Assembly (NCBI GenBank): GCA_005223375.1
Contig: RXOD01005444.1
Span: 1-14,022 of the forward strand
Direction: 5' to 3'
From: Amoebophrya sp. AT5.2
Lineage: Eukaryota > Sar > Dinophyceae > Syndiniales > Amoebophryaceae
Length of the DNA stretch: 14,022 nucleotides
Shown: positions 1 to 8,605 of the stretch, in pieces
How positions within the stretch are numbered: the stretch's first letter is position 1
Layout: the number at the start of each line of letters is the position of its first letter
Notes under the pieces: generated by a model
The model's database searches: none
What the model was told of the DNA's origin: nothing
What the model saw: the letters and a program-made list of their open reading frames with translations, nothing else
Made by a program: the position numbers and the translations under genes

Positions 1-207
1 GACGAGGAAAAGGCGGCGCCGGGTTTTGTGCTGGTGGCGTTACCCAAAGCAGGACTACATGACGAAGAGGACGAGGATCCCGAGGACGAAAACAAAGCGC
101 CCGCACCGACGCGCGAGAAGAAGTTTGTGCAGCTCGTCCCAATAAAGTCCGTGGAAAAGGCTCACGACCACGAAGTTTGCCAGAACATGCTGAACAAAGC
201 GCACTAG
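1..207 (+). CDS. 3' end of an unidentified gene (5' end outside window)
   Basis: Frame 1 is open from the first base to a TAG at 205-207 and gives 68 residues with no internal stop. The peptide has a hydrophobic stretch (PGFVLVALPKAG), then a very acidic stretch (DEEDEDPEDEN), then a basic/mixed end finishing NMLNKAH. There is no start codon because the gene or its last exon begins to the left of the window. I do not recognise the family. The decayed copy of the downstream gene's C-terminus begins about 25 bases after the stop. This reading frame may therefore belong to the same degenerate paralog, with the TAG as a disabling stop. The composition looks coding-like, but the fragment is short. 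Confidence 0.5.
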   Translation, partial: DEEKAAPGFVLVALPKAGLHDEEDEDPEDENKAPAPTREKKFVQLVPIKSVEKAHDHEVCQNMLNKAH

Positions 208-232
208 TGGAATTCAGGAACACCGTTCTGAT

Positions 233-506
233 TTCTCGCTGGTCCTGAAACTGCGACTCCGATCGGAGGACTCGTCTGGAACTTCCGACAACGACGAGTC
301 ACCTACTTCTGACCATTTTCACGAAGGAAATGATGTTAGGTGTGGAGTTTCGCGATGTTGTGGGGATGAATGTGCCGGAGTCGGGTGCGGAAGATGAAGA
401 AATGCTAGCGCCGTACGGCTACACTTACACAATCCACGCGCCAGTCTTACAAGTTCAACATCCCTGCTACTATCATAATGGCAATCGTATTCGTAATAAG
501 CAATGA
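233..506 (+). pseudogene. decayed paralog of the C-terminus of the gene at 1490-3532
   Basis: Read from 233, the frame gives FSLVLKLRLR then SED, matching FSLVLKMRLR and the later RSED of the intact downstream protein. After a shift of one frame, from 330, it gives MMLGVEFRDVV and, after an acidic run, LAPYGY. These match VMLHVEFRKAV and LAPYGY near the end of the intact protein. The intact gene has roughly 110 residues between the first and third blocks, against about 32 here. The copy has therefore lost a large internal piece, including the Asp-rich repeats, and carries a frameshift. The tail after LAPYGY differs and stops at TGA 504-506. I call it a pseudogene fragment. A divergent short gene with a small unrecognised intron is possible but less likely. 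Confidence 0.6.
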
Positions 507-1489
507 ATTCGTTTTGCTGCGGTAGAAATAGACTCACCAGCTGTAGGGCTGGGGAACGAGCAGCCGGAGGACGGGGACAGCACGCTTTCGTGTTACAGCG
601 GGGACTGTTCTAGATCCAGAGGTTTGTAACAGTTAAGCGCCAGCAACTTAAGACTCTCGTTGTGCAGCTCAATTCCAATCACAATCACGGGGAAGGAAGA
701 TGTAAGCGGCGTGTGCTCGTCCGCTCTGTCTGTGACTCGAAGAAGTAGGCCCACCTTTGGGAAATATGTCGCGTCACTACATCAGACGATTTTATTTAAC
801 AATACACCAGCAGCACCCCCAGGCCCAGGGCAACACTTGCAGGGCTCTCTAAAGTATTTGCTTCAAAGGGCGGACCAAGGTCGTTGTCGTGTTCCTCCAG
901 AGTTCCGAAGAAAGCATGGGTAGCAGCATGGTTGTTGCTTCGAGCCGCCTGTTGTTCCTCTGCGTCCTGCTGATCTCGTACTACTTACAACTATTTTTCG
1001 CGGGAATAGAAGATCTGAAACGGAAACGGACTGCAATCGGTGGCGCCAGCACGTCTTTCCGATTTACCAGATCTTCACGACTGAATTTCAGAAACACAAG
1101 GAGTTTCAATTTGAATTTCGGTTTGTTTCCTCGAGCCACCCATGCAAATGCATTAGCACCAGCGGTAGTTGAATTTATTTCTTCATCGAAGCCAGTGCCA
1201 GTGCCAGCCAGTGAATGAGTATGAGACTGAGACAGCTGTAGTACTACAACTACCGTCGTTGCAAATATTCCGTCCGCTACATTTACTTCTTAGCGTTCTT
1301 GTCTACTCGTCATCGTACGAACACACAGTGCACAAAGACTAATACGTAAAACGTAGAGTAGACAAAGACATCGAGTTACGTTCACCAAAATGAAAATTGT
1401 GTTTTGTTGAATACGGCGGGAAACTCTGGCTGCGGCTCCGCTACTGGTTCTTCATCTTCTACTTTCTTAATTAAAACAAGTCCACCCCC
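507..1489. other. intergenic region, mostly without recognisable content
   Basis: I see no convincing gene apart from the doubtful small ORF at 916-1218. There is a perfect 12-base palindrome (TGTAGTACTACA, 1237-1248) and a short GCCAGT-type repeat around 1190-1212. I recognise no tRNA and no splice-leader-like sequence. The 5' flank of the gene at 1490 has a pyrimidine-rich stretch at about 1446-1469 that could precede a trans-splice acceptor, but this is only a possibility. Confidence 0.5.
916..1218 (+). CDS. doubtful small ORF with signal-peptide-like N-terminus
   Basis: This ORF runs from an ATG to a TGA and would encode 100 residues. The N-terminus after MGSSMVVASSR is strongly hydrophobic (LLFLCVLLISYYLQLFF), as in a signal peptide or single membrane anchor. 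The rest is basic and Ser/Arg/Phe-rich, with no motif I know. Nothing else in the window resembles it, and such hydrophobic runs occur by chance in AT-rich spacer. It could be a small secreted protein, a first exon of something longer, or noise. An in-frame GTG at 889 extends the frame but is unlikely as a eukaryotic start. Confidence 0.22.
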   Translation: MGSSMVVASSRLLFLCVLLISYYLQLFFAGIEDLKRKRTAIGGASTSFRFTRSSRLNFRNTRSFNLNFGLFPRATHANALAPAVVEFISSSKPVPVPASE

Positions 1490-3532
1490 ATGAAGAAGCA
1501 CTTCTGGAGAGGGCTGCTTTCTCTGCTGTTCTTTCTTGGACCGGGCAAATGGAAAGCAGTCGCTGCCGCGCGGATCCAAGATCTTTCGACAGATGAAGAG
1601 GGCGGCACCCGAATGGTCAAGGTCTTCGCCCATCTGCCTTCGGGGCGTCCGTTCTTTTCGGCTCCCCTGCTCTTGCCCGAAGCGGAGTTGCAGGACCGAT
1701 TCTGCAGGACCGATTCGACCGCACTGGAAAGCTTGATCTTCAGAGAGGCGGAAAGCAGAGGCCTGGTTGTTTCGCCATATCGCGACCGACCGCGGCTGCA
1801 GAACAATCACTGGGCCCCGAATGCGGGACTTCTGTGCGAGGGACTGATACGTCGGCACAGCTGCAGGAGCGGTCGTCGCGAGGCCATATGTGCAACGACC
1901 GCTCCTGCTGTGGTGCCGACGTATCATGCTTTTCTTTCGCCGGCGTATCCCTATCGGCGGCGGCTCGCTGCCTTCGTGCCTTCTTTTTCCGCTTCGGGTG
2001 ATGTTGGGGGTATCAATATGAATATCTTCATGACCCAGCAAGATGAGGCAGGAGAACGACCCGAAGTACGGTTCACCGTCGTTGCGAGTCGTCCCCCGCT
2101 GGAGGCGACGGCCTCGCGCCGGTCCCTGCCGGGTGCGGTGATCCGAATTTCGCAGGCTAGACTCGCGGAGTTCTTCGAACAGCCGTCCGATGTCTCCTTC
2201 GGTTCCTCTGGTGCGCAAGTGCTGGGAGCGAAGATGCTCGCAGGTTCGGGCCACGACGTGCGAGTTGTGCAAATAGAGGCGACGGTCACGCACCCGACTC
2301 GAGTGCACCAGCCGCTGGCACATCCTTCGTGGATGTTCCTGTCGGGGTCAGATTTTTTCTACACCTACGATCGGTTCGGAGACCGAAGCATGGCCGCGAC
2401 GAGGCCAGTCCAGCACCCTGAGGCGCATGATCGGGGGGAGCGTGTGTGTGCGGTAGAGGCGCATGTGCGTCTAAAACCTTCGCCAGGAGACTTCACAGAT
2501 CATGATTGGAGAGAGGTGGAGCTGCCTGCTTTTCCGGAGCTGCGGGAGTTTGCGCGGCGTGTGGCGGAGCACGCGGCGTGCCCTTCCTGTAACGGAGGTG
2601 CCCATGCCGCTGCCGTCAACATGTTTGGCTTGGCCGACGAAGGTTTTTTCCCTCAAAAAACGCCCGCCCCGCCCCCACAAACACTACGCGGAGTAGGTGT
2701 CGAGCCTCAGTTGTTTCGTGAACTCATGGCACGCCTTTTTCCGCCAGTGGCCAGCGATACGGTGGAAAACTACCGGCACCGCTTTCTCGGCGAAAATAGC
2801 GGTCACTCTGTGTGGGAGAAGAGGCTGGATATGGGAGGCGCGCCCGCCCTCGCGGCGTTTGGCGGCGCGCGAAAGTGGGTGCCGCAGCTGATGGGGGACC
2901 GGCATACGGGCGCGGTTGTCGGGTTTTACGTCAGGCGCACAGAAGCAGAAGCGACCACGGCTGGCGAAACCGATTCCGACCGATCGCGATCGGCCGATGG
3001 GGCGGCGGTAGCTCCGGATAGTTCTACTTTTTCGCTGGTGCTGAAAATGAGACTCCGGGGAATTATCCCGGACTCCGAGGAGCCGATGAGAGTCCGGTCG
3101 GAGGACGAGACTGCCCGGAGAAATAATGATGCCTACTACACATCAGACGGGCTACTTTCTCCGCTTGATGGGCTTGAGCCATACGACCCTCGGACACCAG
3201 CAGACGTCGACGCACTGCACGTGAACGCAAATATGCCACAGGGACAGGAGGTGGAGCCGGACTCCGGATCCGACACCGACGCCGATTCCGACGCCGATTC
3301 CGGTGCCGGTGCCGATTTTTTGGAACAGGAAGATGAGTGGACGGTGGGTAGAAGAAGCGTGATGCTGCATGTGGAGTTTCGCAAGGCGGTGGCTAGTGTC
3401 TCGATGGAGGCGGAAGAGGCTGCGGAAGAAGAGATACTGGCCCCGTATGGGTATGCAATCCTCCGCGCGGGCGTGCGCGGAAGGGAGAGGGTATTCGAGT
3501 TGCAAAGGGGACTTTTCCACAGCTTCGTGTAG
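1490..3532 (+). CDS. unidentified secreted or membrane-entering protein, 680 aa
   Basis: This is an uninterrupted ORF from an ATG in the context CCCCCATGA to a TAG. Residues 1-27 look like a classical signal peptide: a basic MKKHFWR start, a hydrophobic core (GLLSLLFFLG) and a small-residue AVAAA region. The protein should enter the secretory pathway. No further membrane segment is obvious. Residues 364-367 form a CPSC motif in a Cys/Ala/His-rich patch. Residues about 591-609 are a Ser/Asp repeat tract, followed by a more conserved C-terminal block (VMLHVEFRK...LAPYGYAIL). A decayed copy of that C-terminal part lies at 233-506, so the family has duplicated locally, which supports this being a real gene. 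I recognise no enzymatic domain. Odd points are a 31-bp-arm hairpin inside the coding sequence at 1846-1925 and a 14-base tandem duplication at 1689-1716. A long antisense ORF over 1382-2323 is a shadow. Confidence 0.75.
   Translation: MKKHFWRGLLSLLFFLGPGKWKAVAAARIQDLSTDEEGGTRMVKVFAHLPSGRPFFSAPLLLPEAELQDRFCRTDSTALESLIFREAESRGLVVSPYRDRPRLQNNHWAPNAGLLCEGLIRRHSCRSGRREAICATTAPAVVPTYHAFLSPAYPYRRRLAAFVPSFSASGDVGGINMNIFMTQQDEAGERPEVRFTVVASRPPLEATASRRSLPGAVIRISQARLAEFFEQPSDVSFGSSGAQVLGAKMLAGSGHDVRVVQIEATVTHPTRVHQPLAHPSWMFLSGSDFFYTYDRFGDRSMAATRPVQHPEAHDRGERVCAVEAHVRLKPSPGDFTDHDWREVELPAFPELREFARRVAEHAACPSCNGGAHAAAVNMFGLADEGFFPQKTPAPPPQTLRGVGVEPQLFRELMARLFPPVASDTVENYRHRFLGENSGHSVWEKRLDMGGAPALAAFGGARKWVPQLMGDRHTGAVVGFYVRRTEAEATTAGETDSDRSRSADGAAVAPDSSTFSLVLKMRLRGIIPDSEEPMRVRSEDETARRNNDAYYTSDGLLSPLDGLEPYDPRTPADVDALHVNANMPQGQEVEPDSGSDTDADSDADSGAGADFLEQEDEWTVGRRSVMLHVEFRKAVASVSMEAEEAAEEEILAPYGYAILRAGVRGRERVFELQRGLFHSFV
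1689..1716. repeat. perfect 14-base tandem duplication inside a CDS
   Basis: TGCAGGACCGATTC occurs twice, head to tail, within the coding sequence of the secreted protein. The unit is not a multiple of three, so the two copies are read in different frames (LQDRF then CRTDS). Confidence 0.9.
1846..1925. repeat. long imperfect inverted repeat (hairpin) inside a CDS
   Basis: Arms 1846-1876 and 1895-1925 are reverse complements at 28 of 31 positions, with an 18-base loop. The outer 13 and inner 13 base pairs are perfect and the three mismatches lie between them. The reading frame of the secreted-protein gene stays open through it (residues about 119-146). The 80-base span is not a multiple of three. 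Confidence 0.9.
3271..3315 (+). repeat. degenerate Asp-rich coding repeat
   Basis: Short repeats of the GACGCCGATTCC and GGTGCC type encode a DTDADSDADSGAGAD-like acidic tract in the secreted protein. The tract is missing from the decayed paralog at 233-506. Confidence 0.75.
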
Positions 3533-4449
3533 CTTTGTGTCAACCTCCGATCGAGTGGGTTTTTAAGTACTTAGCCTACACCTACGTTGCGGATGCAAGG
3601 CCAATCTAATTTCACTTTCACATGTACTCAACTTTCGTTTCTATACGAGGTCGAGGACCACACCGCCCTTACTCATTCCCGAGTCCGTCGTCGTCGATTT
3701 TTGATACCAGCATTCCATCTTCTGCCCTCGCCCCGGCGCATGATCACTCCCCAGGCATGGAACGAGGATGCTTCACACGAGGATTATTTCATCAAGCAAC
3801 CGAGCACAACGCGATGATGTTTTTCCGGATGCGATAGAGAACCGATCGGTAGCATCGAAAACGAATTGCTTGATTGATTGATGATGTTGATGTCTGTGTC
3901 TGTTGCTGTTCGACGAGCGCATGTTACCGGAAAGCACGTAGCTCCATCTCCTCTCACTGTCACAGAAGTCTTCGGCTATCTATATTTTTGTGCTGCAGGG
4001 CCAGGAGAGTGTGAGTGTGAGAGACGAGCTGCAGAAGCGACAGAATCGCGGAAAACCGCCGACGTTGATCCCAACTACACCAGAGAGAGTTAGTGTAAGA
4101 GCCCCCGAAGCCGATGAAAGAGAAAGTGAAAGAACAGAAAGATGAGCGGATTTGGGAATAAAAAGAGCCGTGGAACTAGATGAACAAACTCCCGGCGAAA
4201 GTGCATTCTTAAGTAAAAAGGACGCCGTCCTTGCCTGGCAGGCTTCTGATACGTGTCTATTAGCAGCTGCTGAAGAAAATCGAAATCTCTCACCTTTTCG
4301 TAGCGAAAGCATGTAGTACAGCAACCAACGAGTTTACCGTGTAGTACAGCAACAAACGAGTAATGTAACGACTGCAAAGCAGAAGACCAAGAAGAACCTT
4401 TATTCATCACGACCTGACCTCTGTCTTAATCAAAACAGCCGAGCGAGAA
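3533..4449. other. intergenic region between the secreted-protein and ankyrin genes
   Basis: I see no supported gene here. Short ORFs on both strands have no recognisable domains and low-complexity Ser/Leu or Arg content. The region contains purine-rich stretches (about 4090-4165) and the 28-base-period tandem duplication at 4312-4361. It should hold the 3' end of the upstream gene and the promoter and leader of the ankyrin gene. I see no TATA box or polyadenylation motif that I would trust. Confidence 0.5.
4312..4361. repeat. tandem duplication, 28-base period, upstream of the ankyrin gene
   Basis: A 22-base segment starting TGTAGTACAGCAAC occurs at 4312-4333 and again at 4340-4361 with one mismatch. 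The second copy ends 88 bases before the ATG at 4450. Confidence 0.85.
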
Positions 4450-6827
4450 ATGTCGACTCCGACCCGTCCTCGCGAGGACAGCTTTCCTCCCCTGATGGGG
4501 GGGGACTATTGGCACTACAATTCGAACGACTACAACGGTGCCAATTCGAAGATGAACGCCTACAATTTCAATGCCAACAAGATGTTGGAACATAGCTTCA
4601 ACCCGAACAGCTTTCCCCCCACGCCGTCGACGGTGGCCCCCGACTCCCCGACCATGTTCGGCAATGGGCTGCGGACCCTGTCCACCACCTCCACCGCGGC
4701 ACTCTCCACCGCCTCCTTCTCGAAGGAGTCGTTCGCGAACGGAGGTGCAGCGTACCCGGTAGTTCCAGCACCCGTGTACGGGTTTCAGTACGCGCCGCCT
4801 GCACGCGGGCACGACGAGGACTACTTCTTCGCATACCAGAACCAGAACTTGCATTACAACTACGACCAGTACAACCTCAACCGCCCGTACAACAACCGGC
4901 CCGAGAACGTCGAGATGACCCACTGGCGGGAGGAGGTGGAGGACGATCACAATAACTACAACGCGAAGTCGAACCCCCGCGCGGCGGTAACGAAGAGCCA
5001 GCCAGTCCCGACAACACCCGAGCCCCCGGACTTCGTCGCGAGCGAGACCGTTTTGTACCGCTTCGCGGACGCGCCCACGTCCGACCCGCACGAGGAGGAC
5101 GGCCACGCTTTGTACCCGTTTGGGATGTGCGCGTACTATGGCAAGCAGTTTGAGGAGGCGAAGAATTCCGGGCTGCTCGACTTCAAGTACAAGGGCAACT
5201 TCACGTTTCTGCACTACGCCGCCAAGAAGAACAACGGACCACTGCTCGACTTTCTCCAAACCTACGACGGCGCGGGGGTGGAGGCGGGCGCGGCGGGGGT
5301 GGACCTGGACCAAGACCATCAAGTAGAACCAGGAGATTTCTTGGCGCGGAACCTGATCGCACAGCAAATCCACCTGATCGACGACCTGGGGAAGAAGCCG
5401 GCAGATCACATGAACGCAAAGAAGAAAGAACACGGGGAAATGCTGTCGATCCTGAAGCAGATGGAAGCGAACTTCGAACACATGGGAATTTTGGTGAACG
5501 GCCCCCAGAAAGAAAACAAGTACCAAGCGCTCAAGGCGGGAACGTGGAAAGAACAAGTGCTGGAACGAAAACTCTCGAAAGTTAAGTACCCCGGAAGGCC
5601 TTCGATTCGATAGAGCCATGCGATTGACGGCGAGACGAAAACCACTCAAGTACTTACAATGTCTGAGCGCTCGCTGCGTAGCTCAAACTGCAGCTAGTGC
5701 AAGAAGCGAGAGCTGGCCTTGCCCTTGGCTTTGGCATCAACTACATGTAGTGCTAGAAAAACGGTATTCTGTCGGTTCTCGCGCTATGTTGGGAAACCGT
5801 AGCTCATTCGCTTCTATTCAGAAGTCGGCAGCCACGGACAGCGTCCCTCCGAGCCGGTCCGCCCTCGCAATCCTACTAGCACCAGCAGCTTCTTGTCTAG
5901 GCTCTCGAGATCGTACTGAATTTCGTCTATCTATCTTTAATCGCTTGCATTTTAGGGTGGGACCACTCGCTCCTCCGGCAGATACCATCGGTGTAAACAA
6001 GTATAATGGTTTTCGTATATCATCATGCATCGGCTCCCTATTCGCATCGCTCTTCGGCTTCTAACCACAAGCTGGAGCAGCAAAACAAGGATGGCTCGAA
6101 GAACTCCGCCGCAGCAGGAGGTGGAGCGGGTACTCGGCTGTCAAAGGGGATGCCTTCGGACGTGGCGGGCCAGGAGATTGTGGTGAAAGCGAGCGAAATC
6201 ATGACTCCGTACGAGGCGGAGGCGATGGTGCCAGCAGATTTCAAAAAGGCATTCAAGATCCTGAACGGAAACGGCTGGAACGCAATGAACGGAAAGTGGC
6301 CGGGAAAAAATGGGGAAACAGTAAATTACTTCAAAATCTTACCGGCAACTTAGTGGCGCTTACGTCGACCGCACTGAGTCTGAGACCGACTACCAATTGG
6401 GCGAAGATTCTTCGCCGAAGGAAGGACGCAATTTATTGTTATGGCAATTGTTTTACCCTGCTACAACTGCTAAACGTAAACCCCCGCTCTTTAATTCTTA
6501 TTTGACCACGTTGGGCTTGACCATCAAATCATTGATCAGGTCCTGCACCACGCTGCCAAGACGGGTAAGCACGACTTGTGCTGGTTTCTGATTCTGCACT
6601 ACGGCGCGGACCCGGAGCAGACGGATTACAACGGCCACGACGCGCAGTGGCACGCCAAGGCCAAGAAGCACCGCGAGCTCGCGAAGAAGCTCCACACCCG
6701 CTTCAAGGGCTGCCCAGCCCCGGTTCGCGACGGTGGGGGGGAGGGGCGCGGCGGTGGCAGTTCCAACAAATCGTCCGGAAAGGCCGCGCCGAAGAAGCAG
6801 CCGCATTCGAAGGAGACGAGTGTGTAA
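4450..6827 (+). CDS. ankyrin-repeat protein, three exons, about 555 aa
   Basis: Exons are 4450-5580, about 6072-6320 and 6540-6827 (TAA). The N-terminal half (residues 1-190) is low-complexity and rich in Asn, Tyr, Pro and Ser. The first ankyrin module is at residues about 250-330: a FTFLHYAAKKN helix start and, after an insertion rich in Gly, Ala and Asp, DDLGKKPADHMNAKKKEHGE. The second is at about 456-512: NGETVLHHAAKTGKHD, then LHYGADPEQTDYNGHDAQWHAKAKKHRE. The second exon junction falls inside the NGET|VLHHAAK signature, which proves that splice. Ankyrin repeats bind proteins, so this is probably a scaffold or adaptor. No catalytic domain, signal peptide or membrane segment is seen. The C-terminus is a Gly/Ser/Lys-rich tail. 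The exact acceptor of intron 1 is uncertain: starts at 6072, 6081 or 6090 all keep the frame. The antisense 407-codon ORF over exon 1 is a shadow. Confidence 0.8.
5581..6071 (+). other. intron 1 of the ankyrin gene
   Basis: The donor is AAA|GTTAAGT, a phase 0 site. Read-through meets a stop at 5611-5613. The acceptor is one of several AGs (6071, 6080 or 6089), all in frame. A pyrimidine-rich stretch and a CTAAC branch-point-like sequence (6060-6064) precede the first. AG|G at 6089 fits the dinoflagellate preference. The intron contains a GAAGGCCTTC palindrome near its donor and a CTACATGTAG palindrome. Confidence 0.6.
6321..6539 (+). other. intron 2 of the ankyrin gene
   Basis: This is a GT-AG, phase 0 intron of 219 bases, ACA|GTAAAT ... 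GATCAG|GTC. Removing it restores the ankyrin signature NGET-VLHHAAK. It contains a perfect small hairpin GGCGAAG/CTTCGCC (6400-6416). Confidence 0.85.
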
Positions 6828-6872
6828 TGACGAACGCGCGGTGGAGGTGCGTACACGTTGATGGTACTGGAC

Positions 6873-6895
6873 ACGCGTTTTTCAAAAGAACGCGT
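6873..6895 (+). other. strong hairpin just downstream of the ankyrin gene
   Basis: ACGCGTTTTT pairs with AAGAACGCGT over 10 positions (one G-U) around a 3-base loop, 45 bases after the stop codon. A second AGAACGCGTAAC copy and a T-run follow at about 6909-6936. It may be a 3'-end processing or stability element, but this is inferred from position only. Confidence 0.5.
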
Positions 6896-7050
6896 AGAGC
6901 TATATCGAGGAAGAGAACGCGTAACTCTATTGTTTTTTCAAAGAAAAAGAAATACAATCGTGGTGAGGATGAGCCGCTGCTCATCGTGCTCAACAAGAAG
7001 AAAAACATGTAAGAGTGCCTCGGCGGGTGTAGAAGTGTTTGTGCAAAACT

Positions 7051-7079
7051 CCTGCTAGTAGCAGGTTGCACTTGCAACC
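7051..7079. repeat. two adjoining small hairpins
   Basis: CCTGCTAGTAGCAGG (7051-7065) is directly followed, with a 2-base overlap, by GGTTGCACTTGCAACC (7064-7079). Both are perfect inverted repeats with tiny loops. Confidence 0.7.
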
Positions 7080-8170
7080 GTATGTTGGAACAACGAAATG
7101 AACCGACGAAAGGCATCGGTTATTCACCGGGTTCCGGGTTTGTCTTCATGTTCATATTCCCCAAAAGGCTGCACGCAAATGATTCCGATTCATTGATGTT
7201 GTCTCGTCATTCATGGGCCGGAACTCAATCAGGAAGAAACACGAATGTTTGACGTTTCCGTATTCACATGCAGAAGGAAATAAACACCGACCGGTTGCTG
7301 TGGGAACACACCGTAAGTTAAAGTTTAACGGACGTTCTCGCGCTCGCCCAAGCTGCTGCTGCAAAGGTAATTGGATTAAGTAAGTAACTTAAGAATTATG
7401 GAACGATGACGATTGACTTTTTACCACCACGACAGGAACATTGACGGGCAACAGCTACAACCTGTCAATTCGTTTCCAACAACGTTTTTAAATTTGAAAC
7501 TCAAACTATTGCTATTCTAGCCTACAATTGTCCCTTCTCATTCTCTGATTTCTTTTGGTTTAGCGAGCACACATCATCGGATCAGAAAAGGAACGGAATC
7601 ACAATGACAATCACTCGAACTTGTGTCGCAAAATAAAATGTATGCACACTTCACCCAGTTTCACCTAAGTTCTCGGAACAAAAAACCGTTCGCCAGTCAC
7701 CGTTGAGACTGCGAATGCGATGTATTTTTACAACCGTGTAATAAAAATAGAACACTTACAACTCAAGTCGAGTAGTTGTAGTAAATTCAAGTCTAGTAAA
7801 GCAAGTTCTCCTAGACCTAGTACCACCAAGCGTCATCTCGGCACGATTCAGAAGCCGGGCCAAACAAGAAACCACGCGGTAATGCAGAGAGAGAGAATGA
7901 GAAACGTCCACTACCTAGTACAATCACAGCCCCGGCCTCAGAAAAAGTAAAAGATGAGGCATTACAACGTGGAGAATCATCTCGCAACAAAAAGCCACCC
8001 CGGCTGCCTGGGCAACAAAAAAGTAAACACCTTTTCAATCGCCTAGCTTAGAAAATGGACCCTGGACGAACATCCGTGATGGCTGCGATCTGTTTGCGGG
8101 TCGCGGCGGGCTCAGGTGAATAAGTAATACGAACACGAACAGCACGTCGCAGTAGGTCGGCTTCGGAAGA

Positions 8171-8216
8171 GGAAGTCGCACCAGGGCGGAGCTTCAGTAC
8201 GACTTCCGCCGCCCTG
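8171..8216. repeat. interleaved inverted repeats (A-B-A'-B' order)
   Basis: GGAAGTCG (8171-8178) is complementary to CGACTTCC (8200-8207), and CAGGGCGG (8182-8189) is complementary to CCGCCCTG (8209-8216). The pairs are interleaved, as in an H-type pseudoknot, but the single base between A' and B' is short for both stems to form fully. Confidence 0.75.
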
Positions 8217-8605
8217 CACATAGATGGTCGGTGTTTTTCTCTCTGACGCTGGGCATGGCTGTCGTGTGGTCACCCCTTATTCTCGGTCCAAAACGAAACC
8301 AATCTCGTAGCCCCCGTGCTTGTGCTAAATACTCAGTTTTATTCGTTGCCGAATTATTCTGTTTCTGGCTCCGAGGATATGCACCATGATTCCCGTTTCT
8401 TGCTACCGTCTGTGCCTGTGCCACCATGCTTTCCGTGCTCATGATTTTGTCGACAGTAGAGTGATTTCGAGCCCTTCGCAATAGCACCGCGCTTCGCTGC
8501 GAGAGAATGACAAACGCTAACGTCGCAAAACAGGAGCAGGAAACAGGCTGCAAGCGGCCTCCCGAGGGCAAGCCCCACAGCACAGCGGATATACTTTATT
8601 CGAAC

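Noticed and set aside
1190..1212. CAGTGC/CAGTGA motifs considered as iron-responsive elements because an IRP1-like gene is in the window
   Set aside because: They are a simple GCCAGT repeat without the bulged stem of an IRE and lie 7 kb from the aconitase gene.
1382..2323. 313-codon minus-strand ORF opposite the secreted-protein gene
   Set aside because: It is Arg/Ser-rich shadow sequence. Its resemblance to the sense protein (ATTAPAVVPTY-like) comes only from the palindrome at 1846-1925.
4426..5649. 407-codon minus-strand ORF opposite ankyrin exon 1
   Set aside because: It has Val/Arg-rich composition typical of an antisense shadow. The + strand carries recognisable ankyrin motifs.
5793..5812. 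CCGTAGCTCATT considered as a dinoflagellate spliced-leader gene
   Set aside because: Only the first seven or so bases fit the spliced-leader consensus, and it lies inside an intron.
8354..8578. Minus-strand ORF with a signal-peptide-like start (MGLALGRPLAACFLLLFC...)
   Set aside because: Its start is GTG, no ATG lies in frame before an upstream stop, and nothing downstream is recognisable. It would need an upstream exon I cannot see.
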